A DNA stretch of 28,250 nucleotides from a virus. Position 1 is the stretch's first letter; each line of letters begins with the position of its first letter. The notes under the pieces are model-generated. The model saw nothing but the letters and a program-made list of their open reading frames with translations. It searched no databases and was not told the origin of the DNA. The position numbers and the translations under genes were made by a program. Below are positions 1 to 4,578 of the stretch, piece after piece. The stretch is from positions 1 to 28,250 of IMG/VR virus record IMGVR_UViG_3300027710_001435; one strand, given 5' to 3'.

Positions 1-243
1 GAACCTACTCACCCATTGCTGAATGATGGATTAGCAATCCATTGCCTTAACCGGTCGGCCAATGCTCCAATAAATACATCTATGCATACTTACGACATTG
101 TAACAGAAAACGGATTGCTAATCCATCTGTCATTACTCAACGGCATAACATACATCTTAGTGGAAGATTTATACACCCACTACTTTGATATGAAATTCTT
201 CACAGAGTTTGACCCTGCGTTAGAATTCATACGCTCACTTTAA
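1..243 (+). CDS. Hypothetical protein, 3' part of a gene entering from the left
   Basis: An open frame runs from the first base to TAA at 241-243 (80 codons visible). No start is required inside the window, because codons upstream of the TTG at 16 are also open. The C-terminal sequence is mixed hydrophobic/acidic (ITYILVEDLY, FDPALEFIRSL) and I do not recognise the family. It is the only plus-strand gene at this end, and it converges on the minus-strand tRNA array, whose last gene begins 2 bases after its stop. A perfect 16-bp inverted repeat (25-40 and 112-127) lies inside it and encodes the similar peptides GLAIH and GLLIH. Confidence 0.5.
   Translation, partial: EPTHPLLNDGLAIHCLNRSANAPINTSMHTYDIVTENGLLIHLSLLNGITYILVEDLYTHYFDMKFFTEFDPALEFIRSL
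25..127. repeat. 16-bp inverted repeat inside the left-edge gene
   Basis: GATGGATTAGCAATCC (25-40) is the exact reverse complement of 112-127; 71 bases separate the arms. It is too far apart for a tight terminator hairpin but could form a long stem-loop in the mRNA. Confidence 0.7.
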
Positions 244-244
244 A

Positions 245-321
245 TGGTGCCCCCGCCGGGATTTGAACCCAGAACGACCGTTTATGAGACGGCTATTATA
301 ACCTGATTTAATTAAAGGGGC
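245..321 (-). tRNA. tRNA-Met(CAT) (or Ile2 with modified CAT)
   Basis: Read on the minus strand, a 77-nt cloverleaf with encoded CCA. The acceptor is GCCCCTT/CGGGGGC with one mismatch, the T arm CTGGG-TTCAAAT-CCCGG, and the anticodon stem GCCGT/ACGGT around loop CTCATAA (anticodon CAT). It is the last gene of the array. Its first 10 bases are also the last codons and stop of the homing endonuclease gene. Sequence alone does not decide between elongator Met and Ile2 with lysidine. Confidence 0.9.
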
Positions 322-968
322 AATGAATATTTCTTTCTCTGAATGTTGATTATATCATCTTTTTTGATAATTAGCAACTTTTCAGGGAACTGATTCCATT
401 TAGCACTGTCTCTGTCTGTTTGAAAGCCTTTGACTTCAATATAGGAATTATGCTCCGGTAAATAAAAATCAGGAAAATATGTCCTTATACCATTCCATTC
501 ATACTTAAACCCAGAACCCTCATATCTAACGCAAGAAATTTTATTACATATGCACCATTTGTAGAAATTAAGTTCCCAGTTACCTTGAAATTTAATTCCA
601 TCAAAAATAATTTGCTTTGTCCTGCCTCTATTAGAAGATGTGTATGATTCAGGGTATGCTTCTACAGCCTGTTTCATGCGCTCCGAATGCTTCGCTTTTT
701 CTTCCAGGGTCCATCGCTTACCTGTATTAGAGTCTATTATCTTTTGTCTAGTAGAATCAGCCATGACATAATCAGAGTTAGACCATTGATTTTTGTTTTC
801 TTTGATGATTTCACCGGACTTTAATTTTTTGTTATACTCTGAAAAATTTGCGCCGCCTGCTAGATAAGACAAATCCATTTTATCTGGATTTTGACTACAT
901 CTAACTGAATGCTGGGCACGGGCATTTTTTGTATTGAAAACTCTATCACAATAATCACACTTGAACAT
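312..968 (-). CDS. Free-standing homing endonuclease, PD-(D/E)XK/VSR-like, with zinc finger and NUMOD3-like motif
   Basis: 218 aa. The N-terminus has a CxxC...HxxxxC zinc-finger-like knuckle (CDYCDRVF..., residues 4-25). The middle has a NUMOD3-like DNA-binding repeat (TGKRWTLEEKAKHSERMKQA). The C-terminal nuclease core contains WELNFYKW, YFPDFYLP and YIEVKGF, that is the PD...ExK signature seen in VSR-like and EDxHD-type phage homing enzymes. The start is set by AGGAG 6 bases upstream of ATG; a CATAAATA late-like box lies at 987-994. The gene sits between two CAT-anticodon tRNA genes and its stop codon lies inside the downstream tRNA. It probably spreads by cutting tRNA-array alleles that lack it. 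The nuclease class is inferred from motifs only. Confidence 0.8.
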   Translation of the reverse strand: MFKCDYCDRVFNTKNARAQHSVRCSQNPDKMDLSYLAGGANFSEYNKKLKSGEIIKENKNQWSNSDYVMADSTRQKIIDSNTGKRWTLEEKAKHSERMKQAVEAYPESYTSSNRGRTKQIIFDGIKFQGNWELNFYKWCICNKISCVRYEGSGFKYEWNGIRTYFPDFYLPEHNSYIEVKGFQTDRDSAKWNQFPEKLLIIKKDDIINIQRKKYSLPL

Positions 969-986
969 ATAAACTCCTATACAATA

Positions 987-994
987 TATTTATG
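987..994 (-). promoter_or_regulatory. T4-type late promoter-like box (CATAAATA)
   Basis: CATAAATA on the minus strand, 18 bases upstream of the homing endonuclease start, with AGGAG between. It differs by one base from the T4 late consensus TATAAATA. Confidence 0.45.
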
Positions 995-1022
995 CCAGGA
1001 GTTGAATGTTCTGACCTATTAT

Positions 1023-1097
1023 TGGTGCGCCCACTTGGAATTGAACCAAGACTCAATGGTTTATGAGACCACTGCTTTACCATTAAGCTATAGGCGC
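1023..1097 (-). tRNA. tRNA-Met(CAT)
   Basis: 75 nt with CCA. Acceptor GCGCCTA/TGGGCGC, anticodon stem GTGGT/ACCAT around CTCATAA, T arm CTTGG-TTCAATT-CCAAG. A regular elongator-like fold. A sigma-70 promoter (1115-1142) lies directly upstream. Confidence 0.92.
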
Positions 1098-1114
1098 AAA
1101 TTTTTCATGACCAT

Positions 1115-1142
1115 ACTATAATACACTCCCAATGCATGTCAA
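1115..1142 (-). promoter_or_regulatory. Sigma-70 promoter for tRNA-Met
   Basis: Minus strand TTGACA (1142-1137), 16-base spacer, TATAGT (1120-1115). The tRNA 5' end is 18 bases downstream of the -10 box. Confidence 0.75.
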
Positions 1143-1156
1143 GCATTGTAACTTTG

Positions 1157-1283
1157 TAGTATACCTTAAACCAGAGTTTCGAACATCTGAAATATAGCAC
1201 TCATCAAGGTAAACCTTTTACAGTTTCAAACCCCTGACTACACGGGCAAGCGTAAGTCCCCTCATATAGACAAGAGTATACTA
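1157..1283 (-). ncRNA. Structured gap between tRNA-Leu and the tRNA-Met promoter
   Basis: No gene or tRNA is recognisable. TAGTATAC (1157-1164) pairs with GTATACTA (1276-1283), closing about 110 bases and ending 5 bases from the tRNA-Leu 3' end. Inside are AAGGT-AA-ACCTT and, on the minus strand, a GACT/AGTC plus ACGC/GTGT hairpin. It may be a processed 3' element or a decayed tRNA. Confidence 0.3.
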
Positions 1284-1288
1284 TAGTA

Positions 1289-1372
1289 TGGTGCGACTGA
1301 CCGGACTCGAACCGGTACGAATAAATCGAGGGATTTTAAGTCCCTTGCGGCTACCAATTACGCCACAGTCGC
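1289..1372 (-). tRNA. tRNA-Leu(TAA)
   Basis: 84 nt, class II with a variable arm and encoded CCA. Acceptor GCGACTG/CAGTCGC, anticodon stem AGGGA/TCCCT around CTTAAAA (TAA), T arm ACCGG-TTCGAGT-CCGGT. A perfect consensus promoter is at 1400-1428. Confidence 0.95.
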
Positions 1373-1399
1373 AATAACTTTTTAAAGAACAGATAGCAT

Positions 1400-1428
1400 T
1401 ATATATCAATAATGATTATTTGTCAAAT
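1400..1428 (-). promoter_or_regulatory. Consensus sigma-70 promoter for tRNA-Leu
   Basis: Minus strand TTGACA (1428-1423), 17-base spacer, TATAAT (1405-1400): consensus in both boxes and spacing. The tRNA-Leu 5' end is 28 bases downstream. Confidence 0.9.
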
Positions 1429-1490
1429 ATTTTGTATGGCAATTTCTAGTTCAAGCAAGGGCGTGTGACCATTGTACTCAAACAGTTTTA

Positions 1491-1601
1491 CCATATGTAA
1501 ACACACTACATGTAGCGAACCCATCTGCTACCTAAGTTATTAATCGCTACTGGGCTTCTAGAATCCCTTCGCTGAGGCGTCAGTAATGTGTTTGCATATG
1601 G
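1491..1601 (-). ncRNA. Candidate small structured RNA joined to the tRNA-Lys(TTT) 3' end
   Basis: CCATATGTAAACACA (1491-1505) pairs with TGTGTTTGCATATGG (1587-1601), a 15-bp stem with one T-G pair that includes the tRNA-Lys CCA. On the minus strand the interior gives CGC-CTCA-GCG, GGG-A-TT-CTAG-AA-G-CCC and GTAGCG...CGCTAC hairpins, so a four-way folded unit. It has no coding potential. It lies between a tRNA 3' end and the next promoter. It may be a processing or terminator element, or an independent RNA. Confidence 0.4.
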
Positions 1602-1673
1602 TAGGGGCACAGAGAATCGAACTCTGATAGACCGGTTAAAAGCCGGATATTCTAGCCGTTGAATTATACCCCC
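1599..1673 (-). tRNA. tRNA-Lys(TTT)
   Basis: 75 nt with CCA. Acceptor GGGGGTA/TGCCCCT, anticodon loop CTTTTAA (TTT) on a CCGG/CCGG stem with one terminal mismatch, T arm CAGAG-TTCGATT-CTCTG. It follows tRNA-Lys(CTT) after 3 bases, so the two are surely co-transcribed. Confidence 0.93.
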
Positions 1674-1676
1674 ATA

Positions 1677-1751
1677 TGGTCCCTCCGCTCAGAATTGAAC
1701 TGAGTCTTCTCGGATTAAGAGTCCGGTATGCTACCGTAACATCTCGAAGGG
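1677..1751 (-). tRNA. tRNA-Lys(CTT)
   Basis: 75 nt with CCA. Acceptor CCCTTCG/CGGAGGG, anticodon loop CTCTTAA (CTT), T arm CTCAG-TTCAATT-CTGAG. Its D-arm segment GAGATGTTACGGTAGCAT is identical over 18 bases to that of the Pro(TGG)-like tRNA at 2540, suggesting array growth by duplication. The first bases can pair into an upstream hairpin (1749-1787). Confidence 0.92.
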
Positions 1752-1787
1752 ATGGATCGTAAGTGATTGTCTTTTACGTGCCATCCC
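1749..1787 (-). promoter_or_regulatory. Hairpin sequestering the 5' end of tRNA-Lys(CTT)
   Basis: GGGATGG (1749-1755) pairs with CCATCCC (1781-1787), with an inner CGTAA/TTACG stem. The three outer G-C pairs use the tRNA 5' bases, so this fold competes with the acceptor stem. A second hairpin, TGACC/GGTCA, lies at 1788-1804. Confidence 0.45.
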
Positions 1788-1813
1788 TGACCATACGGGG
1801 GTCAAGAATGACA

Positions 1814-1837
1814 CTATCGTTTACCTGAACGTTTCAT
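1814..1837 (-). CDS. Seven-residue leader peptide MKRSGKR upstream of the tRNA-Lys genes
   Basis: ATG AAA CGT TCA GGT AAA CGA TAG on the minus strand. AAGGAG lies 6 bases before the ATG, and a strong sigma-70 promoter is about 25 bases further upstream. The mini-gene lies inside a hairpin (AGAA-GACA/TGTC-TTCT, inner CGTT/AACG) that also masks part of the ribosome site. Four of its seven residues are Lys or Arg, read by the flanking tRNA-Lys and tRNA-Arg(ACG) genes. This resembles an attenuation leader. Translation is inferred from the ribosome site only; no homologue is known to me. Confidence 0.45.
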   Translation of the reverse strand: MKRSGKR

Positions 1838-1859
1838 GTCGTTCTCCTTTTAAAATTGT

Positions 1860-1888
1860 ATTGTATCAGACAACTGAATTATTGTCAA
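1860..1888 (-). promoter_or_regulatory. Sigma-70 promoter for leader peptide and tRNA-Lys genes
   Basis: Minus strand TTGACA (1888-1883), 17-base spacer, TACAAT (1865-1860), with an overlapping second TACAAT. It lies between the tRNA-Arg 3' end and the leader peptide. Confidence 0.88.
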
Positions 1889-1896
1889 ATCTTTTT

Positions 1897-1973
1897 TGGT
1901 GCGACCTAAGAGAGTCGAACTCCTGACCCCCAAGTTCGTAGCCTGGTGCTCTATCCATCTGAGCTAAGGTCGC
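1897..1973 (-). tRNA. tRNA-Arg(ACG)
   Basis: 77 nt with CCA. Acceptor GCGACCT/AGGTCGC, anticodon stem CCAGG/CTTGG around CTACGAA (ACG, needs A-to-I editing by the host TadA), canonical D arm AGCTCAGATGGATAGAGCA. Confidence 0.95.
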
Positions 1974-1979
1974 ATTGTA

Positions 1980-2054
1980 TGGTACTCAGTACGGGAATCG
2001 AACCCGTCTTTACAACTTGAAAGGCTGTCGTCCTAACCGATAGACGAACTGAGT
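1980..2054 (-). tRNA. tRNA-Glu(TTC)
   Basis: 75 nt with CCA. Acceptor ACTCAGT/ACTGAGT, anticodon stem ACAGC/GTTGT around CTTTCAA (TTC), T arm ACGGG-TTCGATT-CCCGT. Confidence 0.93.
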
Positions 2055-2059
2055 ATAAC

Positions 2060-2130
2060 TGGTTGCGGACGGTGTATTCGAAACACCTGGGCCGAGCTTA
2101 TGAGACTGACCGATCGCCTGAATGCCCGCA
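2060..2130 (-). tRNA. tRNA-Met-like (CAT), short and atypical
   Basis: 71 nt with CCA. Good acceptor TGCGGGC/GTCCGCA and T arm GGTGT-TTCGAAT-ACACC. The anticodon loop CTCATAA (CAT) sits on only about three solid pairs, and the D arm is shortened. It could be a divergent initiator-type, Ile2-type or decaying tRNA. Confidence 0.6.
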
Positions 2131-2200
2131 ATATAAAACAGGATGCGTTTTGTTTTCACCAAAAGAAAAGTTTTTAACTTTGCTGTTAGCATCCTAAATT

Positions 2201-2276
2201 TGGTGCAACCTGTAGGGATCGAACCTACTTCAACGGTACTTCACACCGCCGCTATGACCACATCAGCTAAAGTTGC
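2201..2276 (-). tRNA. tRNA-Phe(GAA)
   Basis: 76 nt with CCA. Acceptor GCAACTT/AGGTTGC, anticodon stem GCGGT/ACCGT around GTGAAGT (GAA), T arm GTAGG-TTCGATC-CCTAC. An AT-rich 70-base gap with AGGATGC/GCATCCT and AAAGTT/AACTTT stems separates it from the next tRNA. Confidence 0.88.
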
Positions 2277-2282
2277 ATTGTT

Positions 2283-2357
2283 TGGTGGAAGCCGAGGGAG
2301 TTGAACCCTTCTAGTCAGCAATCTTGCAAGGATCACCCGTAGCCCGCTACTGCCCCC
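2283..2357 (-). tRNA. tRNA-Ala(TGC)
   Basis: 75 nt with CCA. Acceptor GGGGGCA/GGCTTCC (two G-T pairs, one mismatch), anticodon stem TGATC/GATTG around CTTGCAA (TGC), short D arm. Isotype is by anticodon; a Cys reading (GCA) does not give a paired stem. Confidence 0.75.
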
Positions 2358-2443
2358 ATAAATTCTTGGAAGTTCCGATAGCACCCATCGTCACTAACAA
2401 CCGTTGAGTAGCCATGCATCAAAACAAGACTACTATTTGCTCT

Positions 2444-2530
2444 TGGTGGAGTGTGAAGGAATCGAACCTCTTGTCGCCACCCTGCTTAATTTGACCATCG
2501 GGTTACAGCCGACGACAGGGAACACACTCC
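2444..2530 (-). tRNA. tRNA-Tyr-like (GTA), class II, with a degenerate D arm
   Basis: 87 nt with CCA and a perfect acceptor GGAGTGT/ACACTCC. GTCGG-CTGTAAC-CCGAT gives anticodon GTA. The variable region is long (about 25 nt), as in bacterial tRNA-Tyr. Only about 8 bases are available for the D arm. CCCTG there can instead pair with CAGGG in the variable region. The 86-base gap upstream holds nothing I recognise. Confidence 0.55.
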
Positions 2531-2539
2531 ATTAAATTT

Positions 2540-2613
2540 TGGTCACCGAGGGCAGAGTCGAACTGCCGCTTCCTGGTTCCAGGCCAGGGATGCTACCGTA
2601 ACATCTCTCGGAG
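2540..2613 (-). tRNA. tRNA-Pro(TGG)
   Basis: 74 nt with CCA. Acceptor CTCCGAG/CTCGGTG with one T-T mismatch, perfect anticodon stem CCTGG/CCAGG around CCTGGAA (TGG, with C rather than T at position 33), T arm GGCAG-TTCGACT-CTGCC. It shares 18 D-arm bases with tRNA-Lys(CTT). Confidence 0.7.
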
Positions 2614-2620
2614 ATAAACT

Positions 2621-2696
2621 TGGTAGGGGTACTTGGAATCGAACCAAGATTAGCGAGTTCAAAGCCCGCTGTGATAAGCCATTACACTATACCCCA
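2621..2696 (-). tRNA. tRNA-Gln(TTG)
   Basis: 76 nt with CCA. Anticodon stem GCGGG/CTCGC around CTTTGAA (TTG), T arm CTTGG-TTCGATT-CCAAG. The 5' end was chosen so that GGGGTA pairs with TACCCC, leaving the weak first pair usual for Gln tRNAs. Confidence 0.9.
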
Positions 2697-2706
2697 ACAA
2701 AAAACT

Positions 2707-2781
2707 TGGCGATGCGTGGGAGAATCGAACTCCCGTCTTCGGATAGACAATCCGAGATAATGACCATTATATGAACGCACC
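2707..2781 (-). tRNA. tRNA-Asp(GTC)
   Basis: 75 nt with CCA and discriminator G. Acceptor GGTGCGT/ACGCATC, anticodon stem TCGGA/TCCGA around TTGTCTA (GTC), T arm GGGAG-TTCGATT-CTCCC. Confidence 0.95.
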
Positions 2782-2788
2782 TAAATTT

Positions 2789-2867
2789 TGGCTCCGTATC
2801 TGGGTAACGATCCCAGCTAGTCATTGATTAACAGTCAAGTCCGTGCACCATGCTCGAATTCTACGGA
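2789..2867 (-). tRNA. tRNA-Asn(GTT)
   Basis: 79 nt with CCA and discriminator G. Acceptor TCCGTAG/ATACGGA, anticodon stem TTGA/TCAA around CTGTTAA (GTT), T arm CTGGG-ATCGTTA-CCCAG with an unusual first T-loop base. First tRNA of the array; no promoter of its own was found. Confidence 0.88.
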
Positions 2868-2906
2868 ATAAATTTTGATATTTTTTGACAGGTTATATCC
2901 TGTATC

Positions 2907-3437
2907 TCACAAATAACCGGTTTCTTTTAACATTTCTTTTACTTGTTCAAAAGAATAATATTTTGATTGAAGAACTATTGCCGTTCTTTTTATCGGTGTT
3001 TTATCAATTTTATTTGATGTTACACTATGTGGATTAGTCACATCCAATAACCATGCTTCGTCTGTCTGCGCGATAAACGAATCATACTTTGATAATTGTC
3101 TTGCGTCAAACACTCGACCATTGGTCTGATTTGGTATTTGGATAGAGTTAATTTTGATATCTGTATTAATGTCATAGAATGTTGTAGTACAATCATCTGG
3201 GGTAACATATATATTGATAGTACTTAATATTTCACTATCTGTATGTGGGCCTATTGATCCTACTATTTCCATAACAAGTACTATAAACTTATCTCTATAT
3301 CTTTCAGGTACTAACGAAAATATATCATTAAATGGTACAGAAACAGTTGAGTATTTGATTTTACCAGCATATGATATCACGCTTGTTTTTGCGCTATATT
3401 CGGGTACATTAATCTTTTTGTTGAGTTTAATAAACAT
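2907..3437 (-). CDS. 2OG-Fe(II)-oxygenase-like protein
   Basis: 176 aa. It has the double-stranded beta-helix signature of the 2-oxoglutarate/Fe(II) superfamily: HxD at 65-67 (PHTD), distal His137 (TNPHSV) and Arg151 as likely 2OG anchor. It is clearly paralogous to the protein at 12583-13113: both begin MF(I/V)KL and share (T/I)FYD, F(I/V)AQT and LL(D/N)VT. The family includes hydroxylases of amino acids, peptides and natural products; the substrate is unknown. It lies alone between the candidate structured RNA and the tRNA array, 13 kb from its siblings. No clear Shine-Dalgarno; AATAAATA lies about 10 bases upstream of the ATG. Confidence 0.75.
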   Translation of the reverse strand: MFIKLNKKINVPEYSAKTSVISYAGKIKYSTVSVPFNDIFSLVPERYRDKFIVLVMEIVGSIGPHTDSEILSTINIYVTPDDCTTTFYDINTDIKINSIQIPNQTNGRVFDARQLSKYDSFIAQTDEAWLLDVTNPHSVTSNKIDKTPIKRTAIVLQSKYYSFEQVKEMLKETGYL

Positions 3438-3480
3438 ATCATTGATATTTATTAAGAGTGTAACTAACTATTATATTGTC

Positions 3481-3773
3481 ACTACAGCATAAGCCCGTCA
3501 AAAGGACACTATGATTGTTCATCTGTAGTAAGCATTCTAAAACACACTTATAACCTGCTACGCCACGGACACAATGCACTAGGCTGCATATGAGTTTAGT
3601 ATGTTTTAGAATGCCGTGTATTGCTACACGACATGATAGGGTTGATACCCTACCCAGTGATTTTACAATCTGTGTTACCGCCACAGACTTCATCCTACTG
3701 TCCGCCCGTTTAAAGATTATTATAGTGTTCTTTCAGGGCCTCGTTCCCTGGGCTTTCGCACTTATTAAACACT
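3481..3773 (-). ncRNA. Candidate novel structured RNA of about 290 nt
   Basis: No protein reads convincingly through this interval, but perfect stems tile it: 3481-3487/3523-3529 (7 bp), 3532-3544/3602-3614 (13 bp, with an inner ATGCA/TGCAT), 3615-3620/3625-3630 (6 bp), 3637-3642/3647-3652 (6 bp), 3669-3674/3682-3687 (6 bp), and 3724-3729/3768-3773 (6 bp) enclosing 3734-3738/3746-3750 and 3752-3759. On the minus strand two loops become GNRA tetraloops (GCAA, GAAA), favouring that strand, the same as the tRNAs. The 13-bp and following 6-bp helices abut and could stack. Large structured phage RNAs such as GOLLD are known near tRNA arrays, but I do not recognise those motifs here. Confidence 0.6.
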
Positions 3774-3779
3774 TTCCTA

Positions 3780-3941
3780 TCAATCATCAAAGTAGACTTT
3801 GTCCTCTTTGTGATGATAGATTTTTGCACGTTCGAACTTGTTACGGATCAATTGTGCAACTTGCTCTGTAGACAATGTGTGATTAGCTAACCAATCATTT
3901 TTGTCATCAGAAGAAGTTTTGTATTCTATCACATCTTCCAT
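3780..3941 (-). CDS. Small acidic protein, 53 aa, unknown
   Basis: ATG at 3941 to TGA at 3780; the protein begins MEDVIEYKTSSDDKND and ends YHHKEDKVYFDD. It is charged, with a predicted helix in the middle (TEQVAQLIRNKFERAK). A weak AAAGGA lies about 13 bases upstream. It follows a strong terminator and precedes the structured RNA by 7 bases, so it may be served by read-through or be weakly expressed. Codon use and a sensible amphipathic sequence support it; no family recognised. Confidence 0.55.
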   Translation of the reverse strand: MEDVIEYKTSSDDKNDWLANHTLSTEQVAQLIRNKFERAKIYHHKEDKVYFDD

Positions 3942-3978
3942 TTACTGTCAAAATTCCTTTGTTGTATTTTTGAGACAC

Positions 3979-4018
3979 AAACAAAAACCCCTGAGACTTT
4001 TTAGTTTCCCAGGGGTTT
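3979..4018 (-). terminator. Rho-independent terminator
   Basis: AAACCCCTG (3985-3993) pairs with CAGGGGTTT (4010-4018). On the minus strand the stem is followed by TTTTGTTTG. It closes the three-promoter/57-codon unit. The plus-strand T run is poor, so it works mainly on minus-strand transcripts. Confidence 0.85.
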
Positions 4019-4042
4019 CATAAACTTGTTAGAGTAGTTACT

Positions 4043-4216
4043 TTAAGCGTAACCTGCTCCTTCTATGAAACTCCCCGGAATTCTCGCATCATAATTAGAT
4101 TCTGATCCGCGAATACTCGGTGTAAACATATTACCCTCAAAGGCTAATACTGGTGTCAAAGAGGCGATCTGCCACTGACCCGTATGTTTTAGCGATTGAA
4201 TGCAAATGTTTTTCAT
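4043..4216 (-). CDS. Small protein, 57 aa, behind three tandem promoters
   Basis: ATG at 4216 to TAA at 4043. The protein begins MKNICIQSLKHTGQWQ and ends PGSFIEGAGYA; it is rich in Gly, Ser and Ala with no charged cluster or membrane segment. It is the only gene between three strong sigma-70 promoters (4295-4519) and a terminator 25 bases after its stop, so the whole unit seems built to express it. That layout fits T4-like immediate-early host-takeover genes. The Shine-Dalgarno is weak (AGGA about 14 bases upstream). No family recognised. Confidence 0.6.
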   Translation of the reverse strand: MKNICIQSLKHTGQWQIASLTPVLAFEGNMFTPSIRGSESNYDARIPGSFIEGAGYA

Positions 4217-4294
4217 AGTATGTTTATTTAGTCCTGGTTAAAAAAATTGTCTTTTTACGGCGTTTTTATGTGCCTTTTGTTAATTCATGTATGA

Positions 4295-4323
4295 ATTGTA
4301 GCAGAACATCGAATTAGTGTCAA
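4295..4323 (-). promoter_or_regulatory. Tandem sigma-70 promoter, copy 1 (proximal)
   Basis: Minus strand TTGACA (4323-4318), 17-base spacer, TACAAT (4300-4295). About 75 bases upstream of the 57-aa gene. Confidence 0.88.
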
Positions 4324-4392
4324 TCACTTTTTTCAACAATCTACCCAACTTCAAAAATTCTTTTCTGAATCGATTTCTCAATTCATGACTGA

Positions 4393-4421
4393 AGTATAGC
4401 AGAGATAGGAATAATTGTCAA
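4393..4421 (-). promoter_or_regulatory. Tandem sigma-70 promoter, copy 2
   Basis: Minus strand TTGACA (4421-4416), 17-base spacer, TATACT (4398-4393); exactly 98 bases from copy 1. Confidence 0.9.
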
Positions 4422-4490
4422 CAACTAATTTCTATCATCTTGCCCAAACATCAAAATTCTTTCTTGATCGATTTCTCGATGCAAGTGTGT

Positions 4491-4519
4491 AGTATATATG
4501 CCTTTTGATTTATTGTCAA
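4491..4519 (-). promoter_or_regulatory. Tandem sigma-70 promoter, copy 3 (distal)
   Basis: Minus strand TTGACA (4519-4514), 17-base spacer, TATACT (4496-4491); exactly 98 bases from copy 2. Confidence 0.9.
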
Positions 4520-4578
4520 CAATTTTTTAAGTTGGTTGCCCAATGCTTCGATTTGTACAATTTTTTGGCAAAGATCAC

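Larger units (their letters stand above)
4324..4545 (-). repeat. Degenerate ~98-bp tandem promoter/leader repeats
   Basis: Downstream of promoters 2 and 3 the leaders share GAGAAATCGAT, an AGAA-AGAATTTT block and a (G)TTTGGG-like block at matching offsets. A further CCCAA block near 4539 may be the edge of another unit. This stretch has no gene; it holds only these units and the promoters. Confidence 0.65.

Noticed and set aside
909-1121. Plus-strand open frame of 70 codons
   Set aside because: It overlaps the endonuclease start and a whole tRNA-Met gene on the other strand.
1140-1288. A sixteenth tRNA in the gap after tRNA-Leu
   Set aside because: A TTCGAAA stretch looks like a T loop, but no acceptor stem or CCA end can be paired with it.
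2010-2192. Open frame of 60 codons on the minus strand in the tRNA array
   Set aside because: It runs through the tRNA-Met-like gene and into tRNA-Glu, with no ribosome site; a by-product of stop-poor tRNA sequence.
2872-2905. Promoter or terminator at TTTTTTGACAGG with the ACAGG/CCTGT hairpin
   Set aside because: No -10 box at proper spacing on the plus strand and no T run after the stem on the minus strand.
3439-3871. Open frames of 84 and 93 codons on both strands across the structured region
   Set aside because: They overlap each other and the tiled hairpins, lack ribosome sites, and the plus-strand one also runs across the 53-aa gene.
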